A stretch of 43,643 nt of DNA from Sunxiuqinia dokdonensis (GTDB lineage Bacteria; Bacteroidota; Bacteroidia; Bacteroidales; Prolixibacteraceae): positions 1 to 43,643 of the forward strand of contig NZ_LGIA01000027.1 of assembly GCF_001270965.1 (NCBI RefSeq), written 5' to 3'. A model generated the notes under the pieces. The model saw nothing but the letters and a program-made list of their open reading frames with translations. It did not search any database and had not been told where the DNA came from. Positions 15,297-24,209 of this stretch are shown here, piece by piece (positions within the stretch are counted from its first letter, which is position 1; each line of letters begins with the position of its first letter). The position numbers and the translations under genes are program-made.

Positions 15297-16985
15297 ATGA
15301 TAATGAGAAAAAGACTAAGTGCCATTGCCTTTTTTATTTTAATTGGCTCAGTTTACAGCTGGGCTTGTACCAATTTTCTGGTTACCAAAGGGGCGTCAGT
15401 TGACGGATCGACAATGATTACCTATGCCGCCGACTCACACAACCTATACGGCGAACTGTATTTTCAACCCGCTGCCGACCACCCCGACGGAGCGACCCGG
15501 GAAATTCATGAGTGGGACACCGGTAAGTTTCTGGGCGTGATCCCCGAAGTGGCACACACCTACAGTGTTGTTGGAAACATGAATGAATTTCAGTTGGCCA
15601 TAGGCGAAACAACCTTTGGCGGACGCGAGGAACTTGGTAGCCAATCGGGTGCCATCATGGACTACGGAAGCTTAATGTACGTGGCACTTCAGCGTGCAAA
15701 AACGGCCCGCGAAGCCATCGAAGTCATGACCGATCTGGTTGAAAAATACGGCTACTACAGCTCTGGCGAATCGTTTTCAATTGCAGATCCAAATGAAGTT
15801 TGGATTCTGGAAATGATTGGCAAAGGCGAAGGAGAGAAAGGCGCGGTGTGGGTTGCTGTCCGCGTTCCCGACGGTTACATCAGCGGTCACGCCAACCAGG
15901 CCCGGATTACCACCTTCCCACTCAACGACTCACAAAATTGCATGTACTCGAAAGATGTCATTTCTTTTGCCCGCGAAAAAGGTTGGTATGAAGGAATCAA
16001 CAAGGACTTTAGTTTTTCCGATGTCTATGCACCGGTTGATTTTGGAGGTGCCCGTTTTTGCGAAGCGCGCGTGTGGGCCGGATTTAACAAAGTTGCCGAT
16101 GGCATGGATCAATATATCAACTATGCCAAAGGCCTGGTTGAATACGACACAACAAACAATTTTGCCACCAACCGTATGCCGCTGTGGATTAAGCCCGACA
16201 AAAAGCTTTCGGTTAAAGATGTGATGGAAATGATGCGCGACCACTTTGAAGGTACCGAACTGGATATGACCCAAGATCTTGGAGCAGGTCCACACAGATT
16301 GCCTTACCGTTGGAGAGGATTGACTTGGGAAGTTGATTCGGTTGAATACTGTAACGAACGGGCTATTTCAACTCAGCAAACCGGCTTTTCATTCGTTTCG
16401 CAAAGCCGCTCGTGGCTACCCGATGTCATTGGCGGGATTCTTTGGTTTGGTGTTGATGATACTTACAGCACCTGCTATGCACCCATGTATTGCGGGATTA
16501 CCGAAATTCCTGAATGCTTTGCCGTTGGCAATGGCGACCTGCTGAATTATTCCGAAACCTCAGCTTTTTGGATTTTCAATACCGTGACCAATTTTGCCTA
16601 CCTACGTTACGATGCCATGATTGAACACATCCGCGAGCGTCAGGCCGAAATTGAAGGCAAGTTTATTGCTTTCACACCGGCCATTGATCAGGCAGCCAAA
16701 CTACTGCACGAAAAGCAAGGCCCGGCCAAAGCCCGCGAGTTTCTAACCCAATACTCCGTGAATGAAGCCAATAATATGACGGATGACTGGAAAGAATTGT
16801 CGCACTACCTCATTGTCAAATACATGGACGGCAATGTGAAAAAAGAAGAAAACGGCCAATTTCTGAGAAACGAATATGGGCTGCCAGCGTCACCGGATTT
16901 TCCGGGCTACCCTGAATGGTGGTACGAGGCCATCATCAAAAGCACCGGCGATCACTTCAAAGTAATTGAAGGTGCTACACACTAA
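15297..16985 (+). CDS. Exported C69-family dipeptidase
   Basis: 562 residues. A signal peptide (MIMRKRLSAIAFFILIGSVYSWA) ends directly before CTNFLVTKGASVDGSTM. In the Ntn-hydrolase family C69 the Cys exposed after processing is the catalytic nucleophile, and this Cys-Thr-Asn start with GSTMITYAADSH is the family signature. Further family stretches: GETTFGGREEL, YGYYSSGESFSIADPNEVWILEMIGKG, AVWVAVRVPDGYISGHANQARI. Likely cleaves short peptides in the periplasm. A nearby alternative start is ATG at 15303. The gene stands alone, followed by the rplS promoter region. Confidence 0.92.
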   Translation: MIMRKRLSAIAFFILIGSVYSWACTNFLVTKGASVDGSTMITYAADSHNLYGELYFQPAADHPDGATREIHEWDTGKFLGVIPEVAHTYSVVGNMNEFQLAIGETTFGGREELGSQSGAIMDYGSLMYVALQRAKTAREAIEVMTDLVEKYGYYSSGESFSIADPNEVWILEMIGKGEGEKGAVWVAVRVPDGYISGHANQARITTFPLNDSQNCMYSKDVISFAREKGWYEGINKDFSFSDVYAPVDFGGARFCEARVWAGFNKVADGMDQYINYAKGLVEYDTTNNFATNRMPLWIKPDKKLSVKDVMEMMRDHFEGTELDMTQDLGAGPHRLPYRWRGLTWEVDSVEYCNERAISTQQTGFSFVSQSRSWLPDVIGGILWFGVDDTYSTCYAPMYCGITEIPECFAVGNGDLLNYSETSAFWIFNTVTNFAYLRYDAMIEHIRERQAEIEGKFIAFTPAIDQAAKLLHEKQGPAKAREFLTQYSVNEANNMTDDWKELSHYLIVKYMDGNVKKEENGQFLRNEYGLPASPDFPGYPEWWYEAIIKSTGDHFKVIEGATH

Positions 16986-17002
16986 AAATAAAACATAAAT
17001 GT

Positions 17003-17032
17003 TTTGTAAGACCGCAAATATTGCTAATTTTG
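17003..17032 (+). promoter_or_regulatory. Bacteroidota-type promoter of rplS
   Basis: TTTG (17003-17006) and TAATTTTG (17025-17032, fits TAnnTTTG) are separated by 18 bp, near the usual spacing for the Bacteroidota primary sigma factor. A transcript would start near 17038, leaving a leader of roughly 55 nt. Confidence 0.65.
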
Positions 17033-17093
17033 CGCCAAATTATGCAATCTCTTACACTGAAGCTGTGTAACATTGCCCTAAAAATTTATAACG

Positions 17094-17441
17094 ATGGATT
17101 TAATTAAAGTAGCCGAAAAAGCTTTTGAGGTTGAAAACAACCTACCAAAATTTAGCGCAGGTGATACCATCACGGTACACTACAAAATTAAGGAAGGAAA
17201 CAAAGAACGGATTCAGGACTTCCGCGGTGTAGTGATCCAGGTGAAAGGTGCCGGAACAAACAAGACTTTTACTGTTCGCAAAATGTCTGGAAATATTGGA
17301 GTAGAGCGTATTTTCCCAATGACTTCGCCTTTTATTGACGGAATTGACATTAACAAAACAGGTAGTGTGCGTCGTGCACGTATTTTTTACCAACGTCAGC
17401 GTACTGGTAAAAAAGCAAGAATCAAAGAAAAAAGATTCTAA
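17094..17441 (+). CDS. rplS: 50S ribosomal protein L19
   Basis: 115 residues, normal length. FSAGDTITVHYKIKEGNKERIQDFRGVVIQVKGAG, TFTVRKMSGNIGVERIFPMTSPFI and RRARIFYQRQRTGKKARIKEKRF are standard L19 sequence. L19 sits at the 30S-50S interface. Here it is monocistronic, with its own promoter (17003-17032) and a terminator (17461-17486); the common rpsP-rimM-trmD neighbours are absent, as is usual in Bacteroidota. Confidence 0.97.
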   Translation: MDLIKVAEKAFEVENNLPKFSAGDTITVHYKIKEGNKERIQDFRGVVIQVKGAGTNKTFTVRKMSGNIGVERIFPMTSPFIDGIDINKTGSVRRARIFYQRQRTGKKARIKEKRF

Positions 17442-17460
17442 GATTAGAACTCACGATATT

Positions 17461-17486
17461 AAAAGGCCTTCAAACGAGGGCCTTTT
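17461..17486 (+). terminator. Terminator after rplS
   Basis: Stem AAAAGGCC (17461-17468) / GGCCTTTT (17479-17486) with a short loop and two more T residues, 19 bp past the stop. Confidence 0.8.
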
Positions 17487-17601
17487 TTCATTTCCCCTCC
17501 AGATATCTCTCCTATACAAACCGCTTTAAAATTGTTTTTTACATAAGGTATTTCCTGGGAAAGCCCATCTACAGTTGTTGCCATTACTCCACGCCGATCC
17601 A

Positions 17602-18024
17602 TCATGAAGGTTGGCTGTCGAGCCAGCTGAAAGCTTTCTCGCGGCTCATGAAATATTGCACAACCGAGTGCGGATTCTCCATCGACATACGAGCAGCTTC
17701 AATCGTAGCATGCACAAAAAGATTGTGTGGAACCACCAATCCGATTTTTTTCACAGGCAAGTTTTTGAACCGCTGAAATAGCGTATTTTCATACCACCGG
17801 ATGTGATCACCCGAGGTGTAGTAAGTACAAGCCGACAAATCGGCCAGCAGATAAGAAGGCTTGTGCTCCGCTACTGCCCGTTCAATTTGCTTCCGTTCTT
17901 CCTTCAAATCTACCTCCATCAAATTACCACATGATTCGGAAAACCAAACGGCCAGCACCGAATTCTCCGGGTAAAAAACGACCAATAAGTTTGGGGTGCT
18001 GAATTGTTTTTCCATTGCTGTCAT
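17602..18024 (-). CDS. Hypothetical protein, STAS/SpoIIAA-like size and pattern
   Basis: 140 residues, cytoplasmic, no signal. The alternation of beta strands and helices (LLVVFYPENSVLAVWF, then KEERKQIERAVAEHKPSYLLADLSACTYYTS split, then KIGLVVPHNLFVHATIEAARMSM, YFMSREKAFSWLDS) resembles the STAS/SpoIIAA-like fold of small Bacteroidota proteins, with an Asp-Leu-Ser at the end of the second core strand. No catalytic motif visible. It is convergent with rplS and divergent from the YitT-type gene. Fold assignment is tentative; that it is a real gene is likely from its codon pattern and length. Confidence 0.65.
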   Translation of the reverse strand: MTAMEKQFSTPNLLVVFYPENSVLAVWFSESCGNLMEVDLKEERKQIERAVAEHKPSYLLADLSACTYYTSGDHIRWYENTLFQRFKNLPVKKIGLVVPHNLFVHATIEAARMSMENPHSVVQYFMSREKAFSWLDSQPS

Positions 18025-18198
18025 TGTTTGTCAATTTTAAGTGTTATCATCTTTACAAATACTATAAAGCACCAAACATCGGGCCGATTCACCCAAAAAA
18101 CCGCATCAATTCATCCGCGATAGAAATGATGCTTTTACTGATAAAAATCACAGCATATCAGCCCGCACTCCGCTTAATTTGTGAAAAAAAAGAAAGCG

Positions 18199-19122
18199 AT
18201 GGCATTCCTTCAAAAAGAAAAATTGTTTACCCTTCGGTGGTTCAAAGAGTATAGCTTCATCACCATTGGCGCGTTCATTTTGGCCATGGGTTTCGTTTAT
18301 TTTATTTCGCCTCACAAAATTGTTCCTGGCGGTGTTTATGGAATTGCCATTGTCGTGCACTACCTGACGGAAGGAGTTTTCGAGTTTTGGCCCGATGGAA
18401 TCCCAATTGGCTTGTTTGGTTTGGTGCTAAACATTCCGCTAACCATTGCCGGCATAAAAATTCTGGGACCGCGCTTTGGTGTAAAAACGGTTGTCGGCTT
18501 CGTCCTTTCCTCGGTTTTTATGGATTTGATAACCTATCTGCGGGTAGATGGAAGTGCACCTTTGGTTGAAGACGTGTTGCTTTCATGCGTATTTGGAGGC
18601 GTGCTGATTGGCTTCGGACTCGGACTAATTTTCAAATCGCGCGCGACCTCTGGCGGCTCCGATATTATCGCCATGATTATTGCCAAATACACTGGCTTGC
18701 AGTTGGGGCAACTGCTGATCTATGTTGATTCGGTCATCGTATTACTCGGGCTGGCGGCCTTTGGCGATTGGCAAATCCCCCTTTATTCCTGGCTGGTTAT
18801 CTACATTACCGGTCGTGCCATCGACATCACCATTGAAGGATCAAACTACAACAAAGCGCTGCTGATCATTTCAAACAAACACGAAGAAATCAAACATAAA
18901 ATCTTGGTTGATCTGGAGCGCGGAGGCACTTATTTTAAAGGAACCGGCATGTACAGTGGTGAGGAAAAAGAAATCATTTACACCGTTGTAAGCCGGCGCG
19001 AAGTGGCCATCTTGGAGCAATACATCAGTCAAATCGACCCCGATGCTTTCATTACCGTCATGGATACCAGTGAAATACTCGGCGAAGGATTTCAAAACCT
19101 GAAAATGAAAATCGACTCCTAA
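18199..19122 (+). CDS. YitT-family membrane protein with C-terminal DUF2179 domain
   Basis: About 307 residues. Five or six transmembrane segments in the first 200 (FITIGAFILAMGFVYFIS, PGGVYGIAIVVHYL, IGLFGLVLNIPLTIAG, VVGFVLSSVFMDLITYL, LLSCVFGGVLIGFGLGLIF, LLIYVDSVIVLLGLAAFG), with the family motif SRATSGGSDIIAMI. The DUF2179 domain follows (HKILVDLERGGTYFKGTGMYSGEEKEIIYTVVSRREVAILEQYI). Transport substrate unknown; DUF2179 domains are regulatory ligand binders by inference. I prefer ATG at 18199; a GTG at 18181 would add six residues. Confidence 0.9.
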   Translation: MAFLQKEKLFTLRWFKEYSFITIGAFILAMGFVYFISPHKIVPGGVYGIAIVVHYLTEGVFEFWPDGIPIGLFGLVLNIPLTIAGIKILGPRFGVKTVVGFVLSSVFMDLITYLRVDGSAPLVEDVLLSCVFGGVLIGFGLGLIFKSRATSGGSDIIAMIIAKYTGLQLGQLLIYVDSVIVLLGLAAFGDWQIPLYSWLVIYITGRAIDITIEGSNYNKALLIISNKHEEIKHKILVDLERGGTYFKGTGMYSGEEKEIIYTVVSRREVAILEQYISQIDPDAFITVMDTSEILGEGFQNLKMKIDS

Positions 19123-19206
19123 CGATCATTTATTTCTTCAGGACTCAGGAATTTAGCGGCAATTTCGTAATTTAGAAGGCCAAAAATCATTCGAATTATT
19201 ACTGCC

Positions 19207-21495
19207 ATGAAAGCTTTTTTCCTGATCTTTTCGATGTCGCTTTTTGCAACTTTTTCCAATGCGCAATCGGTGGGACTCGTTCTGAGCGGCGGCGGAGCTA
19301 AAGGATTGGCACACATTGGCATCATCCGTGCCCTCGAAGAGCATAACATCCCAATCGACTACATTTCCGGCACCTCAATGGGAGCCATTGTCGGGGGTCT
19401 TTACGCTGCCGGCTACACGCCCGACCAAATGGAAGAACTATTCTTGTCAGACCAATTTAAGTTTTGGGCTACCGGCAAGATACAGGAAGAATATCGCTAC
19501 TATTTCAGAAAGCTGGAGCAAACGCCAGCATGGCTAAACCTTGACCTGCGAAAAACTGAAGATCGGTTGCGGATCATGTTGCCAACCAACATCATTCCCG
19601 AAGAACAAATCGACTTCGCCTTTATGGAATTGTTTTCATCAACCAATGCCGTATGTGGTAATAATTTCGACAATTTGATGGTTCCTTTTCTATGTATTGC
19701 CACCGATGTTTACGAAAACAAGGAAGTGGAACTTCGAAGTGGCGATTTAGGCGAAGCCATTCGTGCGTCCATGACTTTCCCCTTGTATTTTAAGCCAATT
19801 TCAATTGATGGTGCCTTGGTCTTTGATGGTGGCATCGTCAATAATTTTCCGGTGAAAAATACGATTGAAGCCTTCAAACCCGACATCGTGATCGGACACA
19901 AGGTTGCCAACAACTCCAAGCGTGCAGACGAAGATGACGTGATGGCCCAATTGGAAAACATGATCATGCAAAAAACCGATTATGAGGTTCCATCGGATAA
20001 AGGAATTTTGTTGGAAACCTCGTTTTTCAATGTCAGCTTGCTCGATTTCAACAAAGTACTGTCGCTCGAGGATGCAGGCTATCAAACGGGTCTGGAACAA
20101 ATGGACAGCATTAAAATGCTGATTAGCCGGCGGGTAAGCCAGCAGGAAATGGATGCAAAAAGGCATGGGTTTAATATCCGGAAACCAGAACTCTTGTTTC
20201 AAAATATTCAGGTTGAAGGTGTTACCGATGCCATGCAGCGCAAGTACATTATTCAAAGTGTAAAGCACAAAACGGATGTCATTGACTTGAGTCAACTACG
20301 CAAAGAATACTTCAAGCTGGTGGCCGATCCGCAACTCCGATCCGTACGTCCGGTATCTTACTACAACAGGGAAACCGGCTATTTCGACCTTCACTTGAAG
20401 GTACGAAAAGATAAAGCCATGGAAATAAAGTTTGGTGGCAATGTTTCAACCAAGCCCATCAACCAGGGTTTTTTAAGCCTCGACTACCTGTTTTTTGACA
20501 ACCGGGCCTACACGCTCAGCACCAACATCTATTTCGGGCGTTTTTACAGCTCAATCAATGCAGGCGGGCGAATTGATTTTCCAACCAATCTGCCGTTTTA
20601 TGTTTCGGGCTATCTCACCCTGAATCGTTGGGACTTTTTCACCTCCAGCAACGAGTTTTTCTTCGAAGATGTTAGCTCGCCTTTTATCATTCAAGATGAG
20701 TCGAATGTCCGTTTTGAGCTAGGCTTCCCCGTAAAAACCCACGGAAAAATTACCCTTGGAACAAGCTTTTCGTCGGCCATGGATTCTTACTACTTCAACG
20801 AATCAATCAAACGCGATGATAATGCGGAAGAAACCCGCTTTGATGCCTTTTCAAGCAAAATAAGCATTGAACGCAACTCGCAAAATTTTAAGCAGTATGC
20901 AACTGAGGGTGTTTCATCTGAACTCAGTTTCATTTATACTTATGGGGATGAAAAACACCAGCCCGGATCAAACTCACCGCTTAACAGGCCTTTTTCCGGC
21001 TCTCATAAGTTTTTCACTTTGAAAGGAAAATACGACAACCACTTCCCCATCACCCGGCACTCGACCCTTGGTTTGACGCTGGAAGGCGTTTACAGCAATA
21101 AAAAACTACTGAACAACTATACGGCCACCTTGCTGCGCGCCAACACCTTTGCGCCAACACCTTTCAGTCAAACCATGTTTCTTGAAAATTACCGGGCCAA
21201 CAAGTACCTCGCTTCAGGCTTAAAATCCATTGTCGAGCTCAGCGATCAGTTTCATTTAAGAATGGAGGGCTACGCTTTTGTCCCGGTTACAAGTATTAAC
21301 CGAGGCGATAACTACCAGGCAGTGAACCATCCGGACAACTATTCCGACTTAAAATTGATGGGACTGGGCGGATTGGTTTACCATACCGGACTCGGGCCGT
21401 TGAGTTTTACGGTCAATTATTTTGAAAAGGAAAACACCAAATTTTACGTGGTACTAAGCTTTGGCTATGTTTTGTTTAACAAACGTGGTTATTAA
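19207..21495 (+). CDS. Patatin-like phospholipase with C-terminal outer-membrane beta-barrel
   Basis: 762 residues. Signal peptide (MKAFFLIFSMSLFATFSNA), then a patatin domain: GLVLSGGGAKGLAHIGIIRAL (oxyanion hole), ISGTSMGAIVGGLYAAGY (GxSxG with the nucleophile Ser) and FDGGIVNNFPV (catalytic Asp of the Ser-Asp dyad). A POTRA-like segment follows (about 325-400, PELLFQNIQVEGVTDAMQRKYIIQSV), then a BamA/TamA-type beta-barrel to the C-terminus, ending in alternating aromatic strands (FYVVLSFGYVLFNKRGY). This is the PlpD/type Vd-like architecture common in Bacteroidota, where the lipase may stay on the cell surface or in the periplasm. Monocistronic; convergent with the GH16-like gene 14 bp away. 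Confidence 0.92.
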   Translation: MKAFFLIFSMSLFATFSNAQSVGLVLSGGGAKGLAHIGIIRALEEHNIPIDYISGTSMGAIVGGLYAAGYTPDQMEELFLSDQFKFWATGKIQEEYRYYFRKLEQTPAWLNLDLRKTEDRLRIMLPTNIIPEEQIDFAFMELFSSTNAVCGNNFDNLMVPFLCIATDVYENKEVELRSGDLGEAIRASMTFPLYFKPISIDGALVFDGGIVNNFPVKNTIEAFKPDIVIGHKVANNSKRADEDDVMAQLENMIMQKTDYEVPSDKGILLETSFFNVSLLDFNKVLSLEDAGYQTGLEQMDSIKMLISRRVSQQEMDAKRHGFNIRKPELLFQNIQVEGVTDAMQRKYIIQSVKHKTDVIDLSQLRKEYFKLVADPQLRSVRPVSYYNRETGYFDLHLKVRKDKAMEIKFGGNVSTKPINQGFLSLDYLFFDNRAYTLSTNIYFGRFYSSINAGGRIDFPTNLPFYVSGYLTLNRWDFFTSSNEFFFEDVSSPFIIQDESNVRFELGFPVKTHGKITLGTSFSSAMDSYYFNESIKRDDNAEETRFDAFSSKISIERNSQNFKQYATEGVSSELSFIYTYGDEKHQPGSNSPLNRPFSGSHKFFTLKGKYDNHFPITRHSTLGLTLEGVYSNKKLLNNYTATLLRANTFAPTPFSQTMFLENYRANKYLASGLKSIVELSDQFHLRMEGYAFVPVTSINRGDNYQAVNHPDNYSDLKLMGLGGLVYHTGLGPLSFTVNYFEKENTKFYVVLSFGYVLFNKRGY

Positions 21496-21508
21496 CTTCG
21501 AACATCAA

Positions 21509-22924
21509 CTAAGACACGCGTTTCTGATAAAACCGAATCCAATCAACTTCAAAGTGATGTGGTAAGGCGTTGCTTTCGTGAATGACGAGTGACGCCAGGT
21601 TGATAAACATGGGATAATCGGGCACCTTGTTGTTCGTCGAAAAAAGCTCCTTATCGTTTACTTTCCAGCTAATCTTGCCTTTGTCCCATTCCAGGCTGAA
21701 AATATAAAGCTTACCAGCCGACAAACCAGCTAAAGAAAAAGCGTCTTGATGTACTTTTCCGCTTTCGGTTTTACTAAGTCCGAACTGCGTTTTTGCACCG
21801 CCTTCAAACAAGTTAACACGCAAGGAGTTATCTTCTCCTGCCAGATAAAACACATCCTGAAAACTCTTGTCCGGGTTGTATTTTATTTTTGCTTCCAAAA
21901 TGCCGTACTGCGATTCGAACAGCCCGCCCGTTGTCAGCGTATCGGAAGAATACTGCATTTCATTCTCAACAAATCCAAAAACCGGATTCCAAACCAGCGT
22001 GGTTTGCTTTTCCTTTTTCACTTCAATCTGCAATCGCGATCCTTTCAGATGTGTGTTTTTTCCTTCGCTAAAAGCCTGCAAATCACCCGCCGGCGAAAAA
22101 TTCTTTCCAACAGTTTTATCTGCCCAGTAGTTTATTGGTCTCCATTTCGAACTGTCCAACATGCCCGCTTCAAACCGATCTTCAAATACGATTTTCCATT
22201 GCTTTTGAAAATCCAGCGCATTGGAGTTCTGATATTTCAGATAAAGCGAAATTTCAGCAGTATTTTTTAGTTCAAGGTATCTTTTTTCGGCTTCAAACTC
22301 GGGCGTTTTCTCCCACTTCTTCGGATCTTCCAGATAAGACTTTTTGTCTTTAAATCCTTCTGATTCAACGGCTTCCTTCAATTCTTCAAAACTTCGCTTT
22401 TCTTCGGAGTTTTGCATTTTTAGGTAATTTTTAAAAGCTGCCGATTTGGGATACTGGTGATAAAAACGAACGGATTCAGATGCCTTTAGCCGTTTGAATT
22501 CGGCTTGCGTCTCCTTGGCCTTTTCATCGGATTTATTCAATCCCTCCTGAATCAATTTTTCCAACTCAAAATATCGATCCAGCTCATTTCCTTCCTTGAG
22601 GGTTTCGTAACGTTTCAAATCTGCCGAGCTGGCCGTTTGATAATATTTTTGCAGCTTTTTATTTCGTTTGAGCTTTTCAAACTGCTTCAGTTGGCGCTCT
22701 TCTGCGCTTCCTTTAAACTTCAAAGCGGCCAGTTCGGCCTTGTGCTTTTTAAACGATTCGGAAGTCACCTGCTGTTCCAAATTCAAAAATTCCTTCAGTT
22801 CAGCCGACTGCTCAACTTTTGAAAATACTTGATAATCATTCCAAAGGGATTCTTTCTCAGACTCGATTTTTGACGTGGCTTTAATACCACCAAAGGCATT
22901 TAGCAGAAACAGTTTTAGAGACAT
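21509..22924 (-). CDS. Helical-repeat protein with degenerate GH16 (laminarinase-like) domain
   Basis: 471 residues. Residues 1 to about 240 are very Lys/Glu-rich and helical, with repeated segments of about 30-35 residues carrying a hydrophobic/aromatic pattern: ELKEFLNLEQQ, KLQKYYQTASSADLKRYETL, ELDRYFELEKLI, AFKNYLKMQNSEEKRSFEEL, EKRYLELKNTAEISLYLKYQ. Residues from about 243 (WKIVFEDRFEAGMLDSSKW) to the end are a GH16 jelly roll: YGILEAKIKY, then FQDVFYLAGEDNSLRVNLFEGG, and FEVDWIRFYQ at the end. In active GH16 enzymes the strand after the Trp-rich segment reads ExDxxE; here it is LRVNLFE, so the nucleophile and Asp are missing. No signal peptide. Possibly an intracellular binding or structural protein. 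Confidence 0.75.
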   Translation of the reverse strand: MSLKLFLLNAFGGIKATSKIESEKESLWNDYQVFSKVEQSAELKEFLNLEQQVTSESFKKHKAELAALKFKGSAEERQLKQFEKLKRNKKLQKYYQTASSADLKRYETLKEGNELDRYFELEKLIQEGLNKSDEKAKETQAEFKRLKASESVRFYHQYPKSAAFKNYLKMQNSEEKRSFEELKEAVESEGFKDKKSYLEDPKKWEKTPEFEAEKRYLELKNTAEISLYLKYQNSNALDFQKQWKIVFEDRFEAGMLDSSKWRPINYWADKTVGKNFSPAGDLQAFSEGKNTHLKGSRLQIEVKKEKQTTLVWNPVFGFVENEMQYSSDTLTTGGLFESQYGILEAKIKYNPDKSFQDVFYLAGEDNSLRVNLFEGGAKTQFGLSKTESGKVHQDAFSLAGLSAGKLYIFSLEWDKGKISWKVNDKELFSTNNKVPDYPMFINLASLVIHESNALPHHFEVDWIRFYQKRVS

Positions 22925-23049
22925 GTTAAGCGTTTTTCTTCGGGTTTATGCGATTTAAAAATAACAATAAAAAAGTTAGTTGATAACATTTTTTAGCTTC
23001 TGTCAGAAAAATATTAATTTCATCACGTCAAACCTACAATTCTGTCCTT

Positions 23050-24153
23050 ATGAAAAGGAATACATTCGTTACGTTTTTCTTATTATTCTTATGTTTTCTT
23101 GCTCATTTGCCAGCAGCGGCTCAAGACTATTTCAAGAATGGTGGTGAACCCGGAAAAACCTACATACTCATAACCCACCCTACCGTTGAAAACATCAAAA
23201 CCATGAAATACCTCATCGACAACAATATTTTTTTTGTTGGTGAGACCGAAATTGTTGGCATTTATTACAGTTTTGAGAGTTACAACTACAATCAATCCAT
23301 CGACTATATTCGTGACAATGAGCTCAGCCGCTTTCACCTGCAACACCTGACAGGCATGCTGCGGCCCGACAATATTTTCACTGAAAATGATTTTTCGGCC
23401 AATTTCGAAATTCTTTTCCAGCAAACCCTGGGGATCTTCTTTTTTGGAGGGCCTGATATTCAGCCGGAACTATATGGCGAGGAAAATCAATACGCCGTGG
23501 TGACCGATCCATACCGGCACTTGTTCGAAATTTCGCTGCTATTTCATCTGCTGGGCGGCCCGCAAAACCCTGATTTTGTCCCTTTGCTCGAAAGCAACCC
23601 CAAATATTTTATTGCCGGATTTTGCCTGGGCATGCAAAGTATGAATGTAGCCACCGGAGGAAGCCTGGTACAGGACATCCCCTCGGAAATTTATGGTATC
23701 GATGATCCGGCGGAAATTGTGCAACTCGACAAAGACCAAATTCACCGCAATTACTGGCAGGAAATTTTTGAAAGCGATCAATTGATGACCTCAAACTTTC
23801 ATCAGTTAGAGCTGGTTGAAAACGGCTTTTTCAGAAATGATGTAAAATGGCGTCCAGCGATTTCGCCGCCAGTGCTAAGCTCACATCACCAGGCTATCGA
23901 GAATTTGAACGATTGCTGGGAGATCACAGCCTGGTCAATGGACAAGAAAGTCATTGAAGGTATTCGCCATAAAAAGTATCCCAATGTTTTTGCGGTTCAG
24001 TTTCATCCGGAAGCCCCGGCATTGTACGAAGCTGGCGACTTGTTGATCTTCTCGCCTTCGGATCAGCCAAAAACCTATTTCGACCGGATTGGCGAAGATG
24101 GCCAGAAATTTCACAGGCGATTGTGGCGCTACATATCGCGATCCATTCAATAA
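23050..24153 (+). CDS. Exported gamma-glutamyl-hydrolase-like protein (class I glutamine amidotransferase fold)
   Basis: 367 residues with a clear signal peptide (FVTFFLLFLCFLAHLPAAAQ). The rest fits peptidase family C26: FFFGGPDIQPELYGEEN at the oxyanion strand, IAGFCLGMQSMNVATGGSLVQDIP with the nucleophile Cys in GFCLGMQ, and VQFHPEAP with the catalytic His and Glu. A long insertion precedes the first motif (residues 30-130) and holds no known domain. Cytoplasmic members hydrolyse gamma-glutamyl bonds (PuuD, GGH); an exported one would act on periplasmic gamma-glutamyl compounds (inference). The 3' end is 56 bp before prfC, but prfC has its own -7 box. Confidence 0.82.
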   Translation: MKRNTFVTFFLLFLCFLAHLPAAAQDYFKNGGEPGKTYILITHPTVENIKTMKYLIDNNIFFVGETEIVGIYYSFESYNYNQSIDYIRDNELSRFHLQHLTGMLRPDNIFTENDFSANFEILFQQTLGIFFFGGPDIQPELYGEENQYAVVTDPYRHLFEISLLFHLLGGPQNPDFVPLLESNPKYFIAGFCLGMQSMNVATGGSLVQDIPSEIYGIDDPAEIVQLDKDQIHRNYWQEIFESDQLMTSNFHQLELVENGFFRNDVKWRPAISPPVLSSHHQAIENLNDCWEITAWSMDKKVIEGIRHKKYPNVFAVQFHPEAPALYEAGDLLIFSPSDQPKTYFDRIGEDGQKFHRRLWRYISRSIQ

Positions 24154-24184
24154 GTGCGAATCCGGTTTATTCTCTAAAAAATTC

Positions 24185-24192
24185 TATTTTTG
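24185..24192 (+). promoter_or_regulatory. Bacteroidota -7 box before prfC
   Basis: TATTTTTG fits TAnnTTTG, 18 bp before the prfC ATG. No clean TTTG at the expected -33 distance. Confidence 0.4.
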
Positions 24193-24209
24193 CAGCTCAA
24201 ATAAACTGT

